A stretch of DNA of 64,000 nucleotides from an uncultured Muribaculaceae bacterium (GTDB lineage: Bacteria; Bacteroidota; Bacteroidia; Bacteroidales; Muribaculaceae): assembly GCA_910586595.1 (NCBI GenBank), contig CAJUJB010000006.1, forward strand, positions 1 through 64,000. Direction: 5' to 3'. Positions 44,995 to 52,878 of this stretch are shown in pieces. Both the position numbers and the translations under genes were made by a program. The notes below the pieces were generated by a model. It ran no database searches, was not told the origin of the DNA, and saw nothing but the letters and a program-made list of their open reading frames with translations. Every line of letters starts with the position of its first letter. The first letter of the stretch is position 1.

Positions 44995-46361
44995 AGGAAT
45001 ACACCGACGAATATCTCAAGCAGATAAAGGAGATCATAAGCAACGATAATGAGGCTCAGGCACGTGCCGAGCTCGCATCGTTGCACCCCGCCGACATTGC
45101 CGAGTTATATCAGAATCTGGATCTGCCCGAAGCTGAATACCTTTTCAAATTGCTTGATGAGGAAAAGGCCGCAGATGTGCTCATGGAGCTGGACGAAGAC
45201 GACCGTCTCAAGCTCATCAGCGAGATGCCTGCAGAGGAAATCGCCCAGACCATCGACCACCTTGATACCGACGATGCCGTAGACCTTATCCAGCAGCTCG
45301 ATGAAGAGGAACGCGACGAAATCCTCTCGCATATCGACGACGTTGAGCAGGCAGGCGACATTATCGACCTTCTGAAATACGACGAAGACACTGCCGGTGG
45401 CCTCATGGGTACCGAGATGATCGTTGTCAATGAGAATTGGTCGATGCCGGAGTGTATCAAGCAGATGCGTCTTCAGGCGGAGGACATGGATGAGATTTAC
45501 TACGTTTATGTCGTTGACAACGACTATAAGCTGCGTGGCACTCTCCCGCTGAAGATGATGCTCACCCATCCGTCAGTGTCGAAGATCAAGCATGTGATGG
45601 AGGCAGACCCCGTAAGTGTGAAGGCCGATACTCCGATCGACGATGTGGCCCTTGACTTTGAGAAATACGACCTTGTGGCCATGCCTGTGGTCGATTCCAT
45701 AGGGCGCCTCCTTGGCCGTATAACCGTCGACGACGTAATGGACCAGGTGCGTGAGTCAAGCGAGCGCGACTATCAGCTGGCATCAGGTATCTCCTCCGAT
45801 GTCGACGCCGACGACTCGGTATTCGCCCAGACAAAGGCCCGCATCCCCTGGTTGCTCGTAGGCATCGCCTCCGGACTGCTTGCATCGGTCATTCTCGGTA
45901 CATTCGAGGCTCAGCTGCAGGCAGTGACCGCATTGGCTCTTTTCATCCCCATCATCGGTGGTACGGGTGGTAATGTAGGTGTGCAGGCTTCGGCTATCGT
46001 GGTGCAGGGTCTTGCCAACGGCTCACTCGACATCAAGAATTTCGCCTCTCAGCTCGGTAAAGAGATACTCATCGGCTTGTTGAATGCCACAGTCATCACC
46101 GCAGTCGTGCTGGTCTACAACCTTATAATGATGCCTTCCGACCTTGCTGTGACCTTATCGGTGGCAGCCTCGCTCTTCGTGGTGGTGATGTTCGCCTCGA
46201 TTTTGGGTACGGTGGTGCCTCTTACGCTTGAGAAACTGCATATAAACCCAGCGCTTGCCACGGGCCCCTTTATACAGATCTCCAACGACATCGTCGGGCT
46301 TATAATCTACGTGCAGATTTCCACCTTCTTCCTCCGGGCAATGACCGACATTGCCATTTAG
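44991..46361 (+). CDS. mgtE: magnesium transporter MgtE
   Basis: A 456-residue Mg2+ channel. The cytoplasmic N domain (residues 20-130) consists of helical repeats such as SLHPADIAELYQNLDLPEAE and ADVLMELDEDDRLKLISEM. Two CBS domains follow (LPLKMMLTHPSVSKIKHVME; VDSIGRLLGRITVDDVMDQV). The C-terminal part has five membrane helices with the pore motif PIIGGTGGNVGVQASAIVVQ. Mg2+ inhibits opening through the N and CBS domains. The start overlaps the rsmA stop and the end overlaps a convergent gene. Confidence 0.96.
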   Translation: MKEYTDEYLKQIKEIISNDNEAQARAELASLHPADIAELYQNLDLPEAEYLFKLLDEEKAADVLMELDEDDRLKLISEMPAEEIAQTIDHLDTDDAVDLIQQLDEEERDEILSHIDDVEQAGDIIDLLKYDEDTAGGLMGTEMIVVNENWSMPECIKQMRLQAEDMDEIYYVYVVDNDYKLRGTLPLKMMLTHPSVSKIKHVMEADPVSVKADTPIDDVALDFEKYDLVAMPVVDSIGRLLGRITVDDVMDQVRESSERDYQLASGISSDVDADDSVFAQTKARIPWLLVGIASGLLASVILGTFEAQLQAVTALALFIPIIGGTGGNVGVQASAIVVQGLANGSLDIKNFASQLGKEILIGLLNATVITAVVLVYNLIMMPSDLAVTLSVAASLFVVVMFASILGTVVPLTLEKLHINPALATGPFIQISNDIVGLIIYVQISTFFLRAMTDIAI

Positions 46362-46822
46362 CTCAGTCGGCGCTCTATGCGGTTGCCAGGCCGTATATTG
46401 AGGCTGAATGCGGCGCTCCGTCCGGTGGCCTCGCTCTTGTAGTTGAAGTGGTAACGCTCTGCACCGAAACAATCGGCAACCACATAGGCGGCCGTAGCCT
46501 TCTCTCCGGGAGTCAGTCCGGGCGTGAGCCGTTCTTCTATCGTGACATCGAATCCGATTATAGTCACGGCAAGGCTGTAAGCCCCGTTCATGTTGACTCC
46601 TTCAAGGCCGAAACGGTGTATTTCAAGCAGTCCGCGGTCGTTGACCATGGCCACAATGCCCGGTTCCGAGGGCGCCGCGTCGTCGCGTAGAGTGCCTCCG
46701 AAAAGGAATGTGCGTGCCGCTCCGCGGCGTGAAGGCATTGCCACAGCTCCCACAACGGCAGCCGCGATAAATGCTGTGATGACGTAGAATTCTACGGTCT
46801 GGAATATGCTAAGTGTAATCAT
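46358..46822 (-). CDS. hypothetical membrane-anchored protein
   Basis: A 154-residue protein with one N-terminal membrane helix (TVEFYVITAFIAAAVVGAV, about residues 9-27) and a soluble beta-rich part of about 120 residues, e.g. AAPSEPGIVAMVNDRGLLEIH and AYSLAVTIIGFDVTIEERL. It has no family I recognise. The gene overlaps the end of mgtE (4 bases, convergent) and begins 38 bases from comF in the opposite direction. The composition is like its neighbours. Function cannot be given. Confidence 0.6.
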   Translation of the reverse strand: MITLSIFQTVEFYVITAFIAAAVVGAVAMPSRRGAARTFLFGGTLRDDAAPSEPGIVAMVNDRGLLEIHRFGLEGVNMNGAYSLAVTIIGFDVTIEERLTPGLTPGEKATAAYVVADCFGAERYHFNYKSEATGRSAAFSLNIRPGNRIERRLS

Positions 46823-46860
46823 TACGCCTCAAAAATACTCATAAAAATCCATATTGCCAA

Positions 46861-47598
46861 ATGCCTGGCCCCCTCCTCTCGATTCTAAGGCGCCTCTTCG
46901 ACGGCTACGTAGTTCCGCGCACATGCCCGGTATGCGGAGCTGTGCTTGAGCCTGCGGAGAAAGCCATGTGCATGGAGTGCCTGATGAAGTTGCCGCTATG
47001 CCATGAGCGTGGAGTGGAGATTTTCGACATGCGCGGTGCCGTGGTCAATGCTTCGGCGCCCGTCGGGTTGGTGGCTGCGTGGTATAGATACGATCCAGTA
47101 TCGCCGTATGCAGAGCTTGTCCGTACTGCAAAATACCGGGCTTGTCCTTCGTTGGCTCGTGAATTGGGCCGCATGTTCGCGCGTGAGCAGCTACGCCGGG
47201 CGGTGGCGGCCAGAGAATTGGCACTGGCAGATGTTGATGTGCTCTTGCCAGTGCCTATGCATTGGAGCAAACGGCTGAGGCGTGGCTATAACCAGAGCGA
47301 GGAAGTCGCTGCCGGCATGGCTGAAGTGCTGGATATTCCTGTCGGCGACAATCTCGTGGCCGTAAAGCCTCATAAGACGCAGACCCGCCTTAGCCATTCA
47401 CAGCGGCAATCCAATCTAAGAGGTTGTTTTGCCCTGACTTTTCCCGAGGAGCTCGAAGGCTTGAATGTGGCTGTGGTCGACGATATTATCACCACTGGCT
47501 CGTCGATGAATGAGGCGGCTGCGGCTATATCTTGGAGCGCACCAAAAGTTGCCTCCATATCTTTTCTTGCTCTGGGGCTTACGGTGAAAAAAGGGTAG
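46861..47598 (+). CDS. comF: ComF family phosphoribosyltransferase-like protein
   Basis: A 245-residue protein. It starts with a zinc finger, CPVCGAVLEPAEKAMCMECL (about residues 22-41), then ends in a PRTase fold with the PRPP-binding loop VVDDIITTGSSMNEAA. LLPVPMHWSKRLRRGYNQSE and TQTRLSHSQRQSNLRGCF are typical of ComF/GntX. ComF supports DNA uptake in competent species and also occurs widely elsewhere. It is convergent with yifB, which also belongs to competence-linked families, although real competence is not shown. Confidence 0.9.
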   Translation: MPGPLLSILRRLFDGYVVPRTCPVCGAVLEPAEKAMCMECLMKLPLCHERGVEIFDMRGAVVNASAPVGLVAAWYRYDPVSPYAELVRTAKYRACPSLARELGRMFAREQLRRAVAARELALADVDVLLPVPMHWSKRLRRGYNQSEEVAAGMAEVLDIPVGDNLVAVKPHKTQTRLSHSQRQSNLRGCFALTFPEELEGLNVAVVDDIITTGSSMNEAAAAISWSAPKVASISFLALGLTVKKG

Positions 47599-47606
47599 GT
47601 TAAGCT

Positions 47607-49166
47607 TCAGCCAAGTGTCATTGGGGTCACGGTTCCCCACGACGAGCGGTCGAGCGAACGGTAATTCACAGCCTCGCTTATGTGGTGCGGAAGTATGGCG
47701 TCCGACGCCTCGAGATCGGCGATTGTGCGGGCCACCTTAAGTATACGGTCGTATGCGCGGGCCGACATGTCGTGCTTGGTCATTGCCTTCTTGAGTATCG
47801 CCAGCGCCTCCGGGGATAACGAGCAGTACTGTGCCTGCAAGCGCGGAGTGATCTGTGCGTTGCAGTGGATGTCGGGCTCGCCGGCATAGCGCCGTGCCTG
47901 AATCTCGCGGGCCTTCATCACACGCTCGCGGATGGCCGATGATGATTCGCCTGAGGCGTGCGCTGACAGCTCGTCGAATGGTACGGGCATGATTTCCACG
48001 TGCAGGTCGATGCGGTCAAGCAGAGGGCCTGAAATGCGGTTCATATAGCGGCTGACGGCTCCGGGAGGACACGTACATTGTTTGGTAGGGTGAGTATAGT
48101 AGCCGCACGGGCATGGATTCATCGACGCAACGAGCATAAATCCGGCCGGATAATCTACCTGATATTTGGCGCGTGAAACGCTGATATGACGGTCTTCAAG
48201 CGGCTGACGGAGCACTTCGAGCACCGTGCGCGGGAATTCCGGGAACTCGTCGAGGAACAATATCCCGTTGTGTGCCAGAGATATTTCACCAGGCTTGGGA
48301 TTGCTGCCACCCCCGACCATGGCTACGGGTGATACGGTATGATGAGGCGACCGGAAGGGTCTTACGGTCATGAGCCTCGATCCTCTGCGCAGTTTACCGG
48401 CCACCGAATGGATTTTTGTGGTCTCCAGAGCCTCGCCTAAGGTTAATGGGGGCATGATGGAGGGCAGACGTTTGGCCATCATGGATTTACCCGACCCCGG
48501 AGGGCCTATGAGCAGAATATTATGGCCGCCTGCGCAGGCTACCTCAAAGGCCCGCTTTACATTCTCCTGGCCTTTTACATCGCTGAAATCGCAATCGCAG
48601 ATATTCTGTGCGGCGGCAAATTCGGCCCGGGTATCGACGATGGTCGGCTCTATAGTTGTATTTCCTTGCAGGAAGTCGACTACCTGCTTGAGATTGTCGA
48701 CGCCGTAGACTTCAAGGCGGTTGACCACGGCGGCCTCCGTTGCGTTGGCCGAGGGAACTATCATGCCTTTGAAGCCACGTGCGCGCGCTTCGATGGCCAT
48801 GGGTAGAATGCCCTTAACCGGCAATACCGATCCGTCGAGCGAGAGCTCGCCCATAATCATGTATTTATCTATTTCCGGTGCCTGGATAAGCTCGGAGCCT
48901 ACGAGTATGCCCACTGCAATAGGTAAGTCGTAGGCTGAGCCTTCTTTGCGTACGTCGGCCGGCGAGAGGTTGATTACGGTTGAAAGCCTGGGGAGGTTAA
49001 ACCCGCTCTGGGAGATGGCTGCGCGCACACGTTCCTGACTCTCTTTCACTGCCGTGTCGGCCAGGCCGACTATGCAGAACTGCATGCCTTTGCGCACCAC
49101 AATTTCTACAGTCACGGTAATGGCGTTGATGCCCTGCAGGGCGGCGGCATAGGTCTTTACAAGCAT
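47607..49166 (-). CDS. YifB/ComM-family Mg-chelatase-like AAA+ ATPase
   Basis: A 519-residue AAA+ protein. The N-terminal ChlI-type domain (residues 1-170; KVNAFA-like start MLVKTYAAALQGINAITVTV, VVRKGMQFCIVGLADTAVKE) is followed by the ATPase: GPPGSGKSMMAKRLPSIMPPL (Walker A) and GILFLDEFPEFPRTVLEVLRQP (Walker B). A Cys cluster CPCGYYTHPTKQCTCPPG follows. YifB relatives (ComM) promote branch migration during natural transformation. The length is right. It is followed on the same strand by a DUF4369 gene that ends one base before it starts. Confidence 0.93.
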   Translation of the reverse strand: MLVKTYAAALQGINAITVTVEIVVRKGMQFCIVGLADTAVKESQERVRAAISQSGFNLPRLSTVINLSPADVRKEGSAYDLPIAVGILVGSELIQAPEIDKYMIMGELSLDGSVLPVKGILPMAIEARARGFKGMIVPSANATEAAVVNRLEVYGVDNLKQVVDFLQGNTTIEPTIVDTRAEFAAAQNICDCDFSDVKGQENVKRAFEVACAGGHNILLIGPPGSGKSMMAKRLPSIMPPLTLGEALETTKIHSVAGKLRRGSRLMTVRPFRSPHHTVSPVAMVGGGSNPKPGEISLAHNGILFLDEFPEFPRTVLEVLRQPLEDRHISVSRAKYQVDYPAGFMLVASMNPCPCGYYTHPTKQCTCPPGAVSRYMNRISGPLLDRIDLHVEIMPVPFDELSAHASGESSSAIRERVMKAREIQARRYAGEPDIHCNAQITPRLQAQYCSLSPEALAILKKAMTKHDMSARAYDRILKVARTIADLEASDAILPHHISEAVNYRSLDRSSWGTVTPMTLG

Positions 49167-49167
49167 G

Positions 49168-50178
49168 TCAGTCTTTTTTAAGGAGTGAGTTTATGAGTTT
49201 TTCTGCGGCACCTATCGATGGCCCCCGGTAAAGTTGGGTTCCGCTCGAGTCGCACAGCACTACGAAAGGCAGTGACGGGGCTCCGAGGCCATCGACGCTC
49301 ATGGCGGCGAGTCCTCCGGCAGCCCATCCCTGGCTCCACGACGCGCTGTCGGTGCGGGTCGAGCGTTTCCATTCCATAGTGTCGGGCTCAAGCGAGAAGT
49401 CGAGCACAGCCAGCTTACTCTTGCCATAGCGCTTGCTCATGCGCCGCAAAGCGGGCACGATTGAGTCGGTACGGTCGGTCTGATTGGTGGTAAGGGTGAT
49501 GAGCGAGAGTTTTTGGCGTGCGGGATTGAAACTTTGGAGCGAGTCGCGGTTATCGACGTACTTCATAGGCGGCACCGGGCCTAAGGCGGTTGATGTCACC
49601 AGACGCTGAAGTAGGTAGTTGTAGCTCTCGGTGAGGCTTGACGGGCGAGCTTGCGGGTCGATCAAGGCCATGAGTGAATCAGCCTCCTCCGGCGCGCCCG
49701 AGGCATCGAAGGCTGTGATGAGGAGGAGGGTTGAAAGCACATCTGAGGGATGGGAGCCGACATAGCCCGCAACGGTGGCATTGGTATGCTTGCGCATATT
49801 GTCGGCATTATCGCGCAGGAAGGAGGCCCAGCGCGAGCTCAGATCATTACCTGAAGCCTCTACGGCATAGGGGTCGGCAGGATCAAGGTGGATTTCATAT
49901 GTCTCGCCATTCACCACATAGAGCCGGCCGAGCGGACGGTAGTCATAATCGGTTATCTCAAGTATGGTGGGCTGGGAGGCCGAGCCGAAAAACTCGAATT
50001 CGCCCTCACGGGCAGCCGTGATGATTGGTCGGTAAGCGCCGTCGGAGTAGTAACCGGCGCGGAGATTCATCGTCGGTTTACCTTTGAGTGTGCCGTTGAC
50101 GCGGAACTGGTCATTGGCCGAGCAAGCGCCGGCAAGCACAGCGATGGCAAAAAGGAGGAGATAGAATATATTTTTCAT
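49168..50178 (-). CDS. DUF4369 lipoprotein
   Basis: A 336-residue periplasmic lipoprotein: signal MKNIFYLLLFAIAVLAGAC with lipobox LAGAC (Cys19). An N-terminal DUF4369 domain (FRVNGTLKGKPTMNLRAGYY; TILEITDYDYRPLGRLYVVNG) precedes a thioredoxin-like fold with no CxxC, near LAVLDFSLEPDTMEW and LPFVVLCDSSG. In related genes a TlpA/ResA-type thioredoxin domain follows DUF4369, so this could be a redox-inactive relative. The start overlaps the upstream phospholipase stop by one base. Confidence 0.78.
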   Translation of the reverse strand: MKNIFYLLLFAIAVLAGACSANDQFRVNGTLKGKPTMNLRAGYYSDGAYRPIITAAREGEFEFFGSASQPTILEITDYDYRPLGRLYVVNGETYEIHLDPADPYAVEASGNDLSSRWASFLRDNADNMRKHTNATVAGYVGSHPSDVLSTLLLITAFDASGAPEEADSLMALIDPQARPSSLTESYNYLLQRLVTSTALGPVPPMKYVDNRDSLQSFNPARQKLSLITLTTNQTDRTDSIVPALRRMSKRYGKSKLAVLDFSLEPDTMEWKRSTRTDSASWSQGWAAGGLAAMSVDGLGAPSLPFVVLCDSSGTQLYRGPSIGAAEKLINSLLKKD

Positions 50179-51023
50179 CAGAAGTCACTGAAAAGTTTTG
50201 GCTTGATGAGGAGGCCAATCCTGAGTTGGGAGTGGAATTTATTATACTCGAGAAGTCCTTCTCCATAGCCGTTGAAGAACTGAAGGAAGAGGAATTGATT
50301 GTCTTTCTTGAAGATGCGGTACGATAAGTCAACTGTCGTATTGAAGCTGAAGTGCTTGCGCGGAACCACGGTCACACCTCCGCTGAACCGGCGGTTGTCG
50401 CTCAATACCTGAAAACCGAATTGGCAGAAGCCGCAGTAGTCGACTATATCTTTGTTGTTCATGCCGTCGACTATCGGAGCCCATATTTTTCCGTGCACCA
50501 TCAGGTTTTTAGTTATCATCACATTGGCGGCCAGTGCCACGCGGTTCCACGACCGCGACTGGATGCTGTCGCGCCCGTTACTCTCGTGCTCGATGAGCAG
50601 TGTCATCTTGCCGATATAGCGGTTCTTGACAAAGAATGGCTTTGTAATGCCCACTCCCGGATTGAAGTTCAGGTCGGTCATGGGCATGGAATTTTCCAGA
50701 ACGTTCCAGAAGCATTTCTGCGTATAGAACAGGTAGAGATACGTTCCCCACGGGAGGGTGCTGCGGGTGAGGCGCTGAGCTATGGAGATCTGGAATTTTA
50801 TATTGGTGTTCTCGCGTGTGGGCTTCGGGCCTACAGGAGGGCCGAAGATGAAGTAGTTGTCTTTGTAAAGGCCGAAATACGGTTTGGAAAAGTCGCGTTT
50901 TACGCTGTCGGCATCGAGCGGATCGCCACCTCCGGTAACAAGAATCTGTGCCTCAGCGCATAATGAGCCGAGCAAGCATAGCAGGATGGCGATGATGAAA
51001 CGTGGACGAAAATGTGATTGCAT
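50178..51023 (-). CDS. outer-membrane phospholipase A-like protein
   Basis: A 281-residue protein with a signal peptide (residues 1-25, ending near SLCAEA) and the OmpLA (PldA) barrel. The catalytic triad signature is IEHESNGRDS (His and Ser) with Asn in QSRSWNRVALA, matching His142, Ser144 and Asn156 of E. coli PldA. Barrel strands are rich in aromatic residues, and the C-terminus ends with Phe. OmpLA hydrolyses phospholipids in the outer membrane. It precedes the DUF4369 gene with a one-base overlap. Confidence 0.88.
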   Translation of the reverse strand: MQSHFRPRFIIAILLCLLGSLCAEAQILVTGGGDPLDADSVKRDFSKPYFGLYKDNYFIFGPPVGPKPTRENTNIKFQISIAQRLTRSTLPWGTYLYLFYTQKCFWNVLENSMPMTDLNFNPGVGITKPFFVKNRYIGKMTLLIEHESNGRDSIQSRSWNRVALAANVMITKNLMVHGKIWAPIVDGMNNKDIVDYCGFCQFGFQVLSDNRRFSGGVTVVPRKHFSFNTTVDLSYRIFKKDNQFLFLQFFNGYGEGLLEYNKFHSQLRIGLLIKPKLFSDF

Positions 51024-51046
51024 CTCTCTCTACTGGTGATAATCTG

Positions 51047-51054
51047 CAAAATTA
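51047..51054 (-). promoter_or_regulatory. Bacteroidota -7 promoter element for the phospholipase gene
   Basis: TAATTTTG on the minus strand, 24 bases before the ATG at 51023. Confidence 0.6.
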
Positions 51055-51123
51055 ATCAAAATTGCGTTATTTGCAGCCTTGACTTCCTTAAAAGACAATA
51101 ATATGGGGAATTTTGACCTCCTC

Positions 51124-51165
51124 ATATGAAAAACGGAAGCACCTTCGCGATGAAGATGCTTCCGT
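51124..51165 (-). terminator. intrinsic terminator of the POT transporter gene
   Basis: On the minus strand ACGGAAGCA (51157-51165) pairs with TGCTTCCGT (51133-51141), then a U-run follows (to about 51129). It lies 22 bases past the stop at 51187. Confidence 0.85.
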
Positions 51166-51186
51166 GGATGGATATGTAAGGAAGGT

Positions 51187-52764
51187 TTAGATCACATTTT
51201 CTTCAGCTTCTTCTTTTGCAGGGGCGGCAGGGGCCGGAGTGTCGGAGGTGACACGTTCGAGCCATTTTACCATGCCGAACATAACACCCATCGAGAGGAG
51301 GCATGCGCAGAAGAATACGCCCCATGCGTAGCTGATGGGCCAGTTCTCATACATGAGCGGGCCAATCCAGAGGAAGAGGTTGCCGACGGCTGTAGCGCCT
51401 AACCACAGACCTTGGCAGAGGCCCTGCAGATGCTTGGGAGCTACCTTTGATACGAACGACAGACCAAGGGGTGAGATGAAGAGCTCGGCCACCGTGAGGA
51501 AGAAATAGAGGGCTATGAGCACCCAGGGGCCAGCCTTGAGACCTTCTTTGGCCACGGCTGTCATAGAGCGGAATTCTTCGCCGGAGGGATAGCCCTTGAC
51601 ATAGCATACCAGGCAGAGGAAGAGGTAAGCTATGCCGGCAAGGCCCATGCCGATACCGATTTTCTTGGGGGTGGAAATCTCGCGGCCGCGACGCGATAAT
51701 GCCGAGAAGAACATCATCACAAACGGGGTGAGCACGATTACGAAGAAGGGATTTACTGCCTGCCATATTTCAGGGGCGATGGTGTCGGTCTCCACGAAGT
51801 CGCGGGCGAAGAGCGAGAGAGAGGTTCCGTTCTGGTGGAAGGAGAGCCAGAAGAAGATTACTACGCCGAGCACTGCGAAGAGGGCTGCCATACGCTGTTT
51901 AATCTCTTTGGCCATGGCTTTTTTCTCTTCGGGGGTGTACTGCTGCACCTCGGCTTTGGCGCGGGCTGCAGGCGTGGGGAGTTGTTTCTTAGTGGCAATG
52001 AAGATGGTGAGAGAGATAAGCATTGCAGCCACAGAGGCGATAAACGAGTAGTGGATGCCGGTGTTGAATACGTCGAGGTATTGTGAGCAGAAGGCCTGGA
52101 GGTCGGCACCGGCAGTGTGTCCGGCGGCAGTGGCTACGGCGTAGAGGTTCTCCATGTTCTCGGCGGTCATGGTGTTGGTGACGCTGAGGAACTGATGGCA
52201 TAGCGCGGGGAAATCTGCGTTATATGTCATGCCGTTGACACCCAGCCACCAGCTGCGGAGCATTGGAGCCACAAACGGAGCGATAAGGCCGCCGATGTTG
52301 ATGAATACGTAGAAAATCTGGAAGCCAGAGTCGCGCTGGGCGCTGTAGCGGGGATTGTCGTACAGCTGACCTACGATAGCCTGAAGGTTGCCCTTGAAGA
52401 GGCCGTTGCCGAAGGCGATGAGGAAGAGGGCCGCGCAGGTGAGGGCGAGGAGCCATCCGCGGTTATCAACTGTGGCCAGGATAGGAATGGAGAGGAGTAC
52501 ATAGCCCAGGGTCATGATTACAAGGCCGTTGATGATTGTGCCTTTGTAGTTCTGGGTTTTGTCGGCTATGATACCGCCCACAAGGCTGAGTATGTAGATG
52601 CCTGCATAGAATACTGAATAGATAATTGAGCTCTGGTCGCCTGAGAGGCCGAATTTGGAGCAGAGGAAAAGCACAAGCACAGCGTTCATGATGTAGTATC
52701 CGAAACGCTCGCCCATGTTGCTCAATGCGGCAGGGATTAGGCCTTTGGGTTGGTTTTTGAACAT
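51187..52764 (-). CDS. POT/PTR-family proton-dependent peptide transporter
   Basis: A 525-residue major facilitator of the POT family, which takes up di- and tripeptides with protons. The ExxER-like start is ALSNMGERFGYYIMNAVL (about residues 13-30). GGIIADKTQNYKGTIINGL fits the loop 2-3 motif, and the PTR2 motif is IFYVFINIGGLIAPFVAP. 12-14 membrane helices are predicted. A soluble loop of about 40 residues with NTMTAENMENLYA lies between helices. A weak promoter-like CTAAATTA is upstream at 52818. It ends in a clear terminator. Confidence 0.93.
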   Translation of the reverse strand: MFKNQPKGLIPAALSNMGERFGYYIMNAVLVLFLCSKFGLSGDQSSIIYSVFYAGIYILSLVGGIIADKTQNYKGTIINGLVIMTLGYVLLSIPILATVDNRGWLLALTCAALFLIAFGNGLFKGNLQAIVGQLYDNPRYSAQRDSGFQIFYVFINIGGLIAPFVAPMLRSWWLGVNGMTYNADFPALCHQFLSVTNTMTAENMENLYAVATAAGHTAGADLQAFCSQYLDVFNTGIHYSFIASVAAMLISLTIFIATKKQLPTPAARAKAEVQQYTPEEKKAMAKEIKQRMAALFAVLGVVIFFWLSFHQNGTSLSLFARDFVETDTIAPEIWQAVNPFFVIVLTPFVMMFFSALSRRGREISTPKKIGIGMGLAGIAYLFLCLVCYVKGYPSGEEFRSMTAVAKEGLKAGPWVLIALYFFLTVAELFISPLGLSFVSKVAPKHLQGLCQGLWLGATAVGNLFLWIGPLMYENWPISYAWGVFFCACLLSMGVMFGMVKWLERVTSDTPAPAAPAKEEAEENVI

Positions 52765-52878
52765 AGTGACAAAGATGGGTTTATATATGGTTTTATAGTA
52801 TCAAGGCTAAGAATGTGCTAAATTAATCAAAATATGCGAGAATATGGGGCCTGACATCGAAAAAAGCGATAATTCCTG

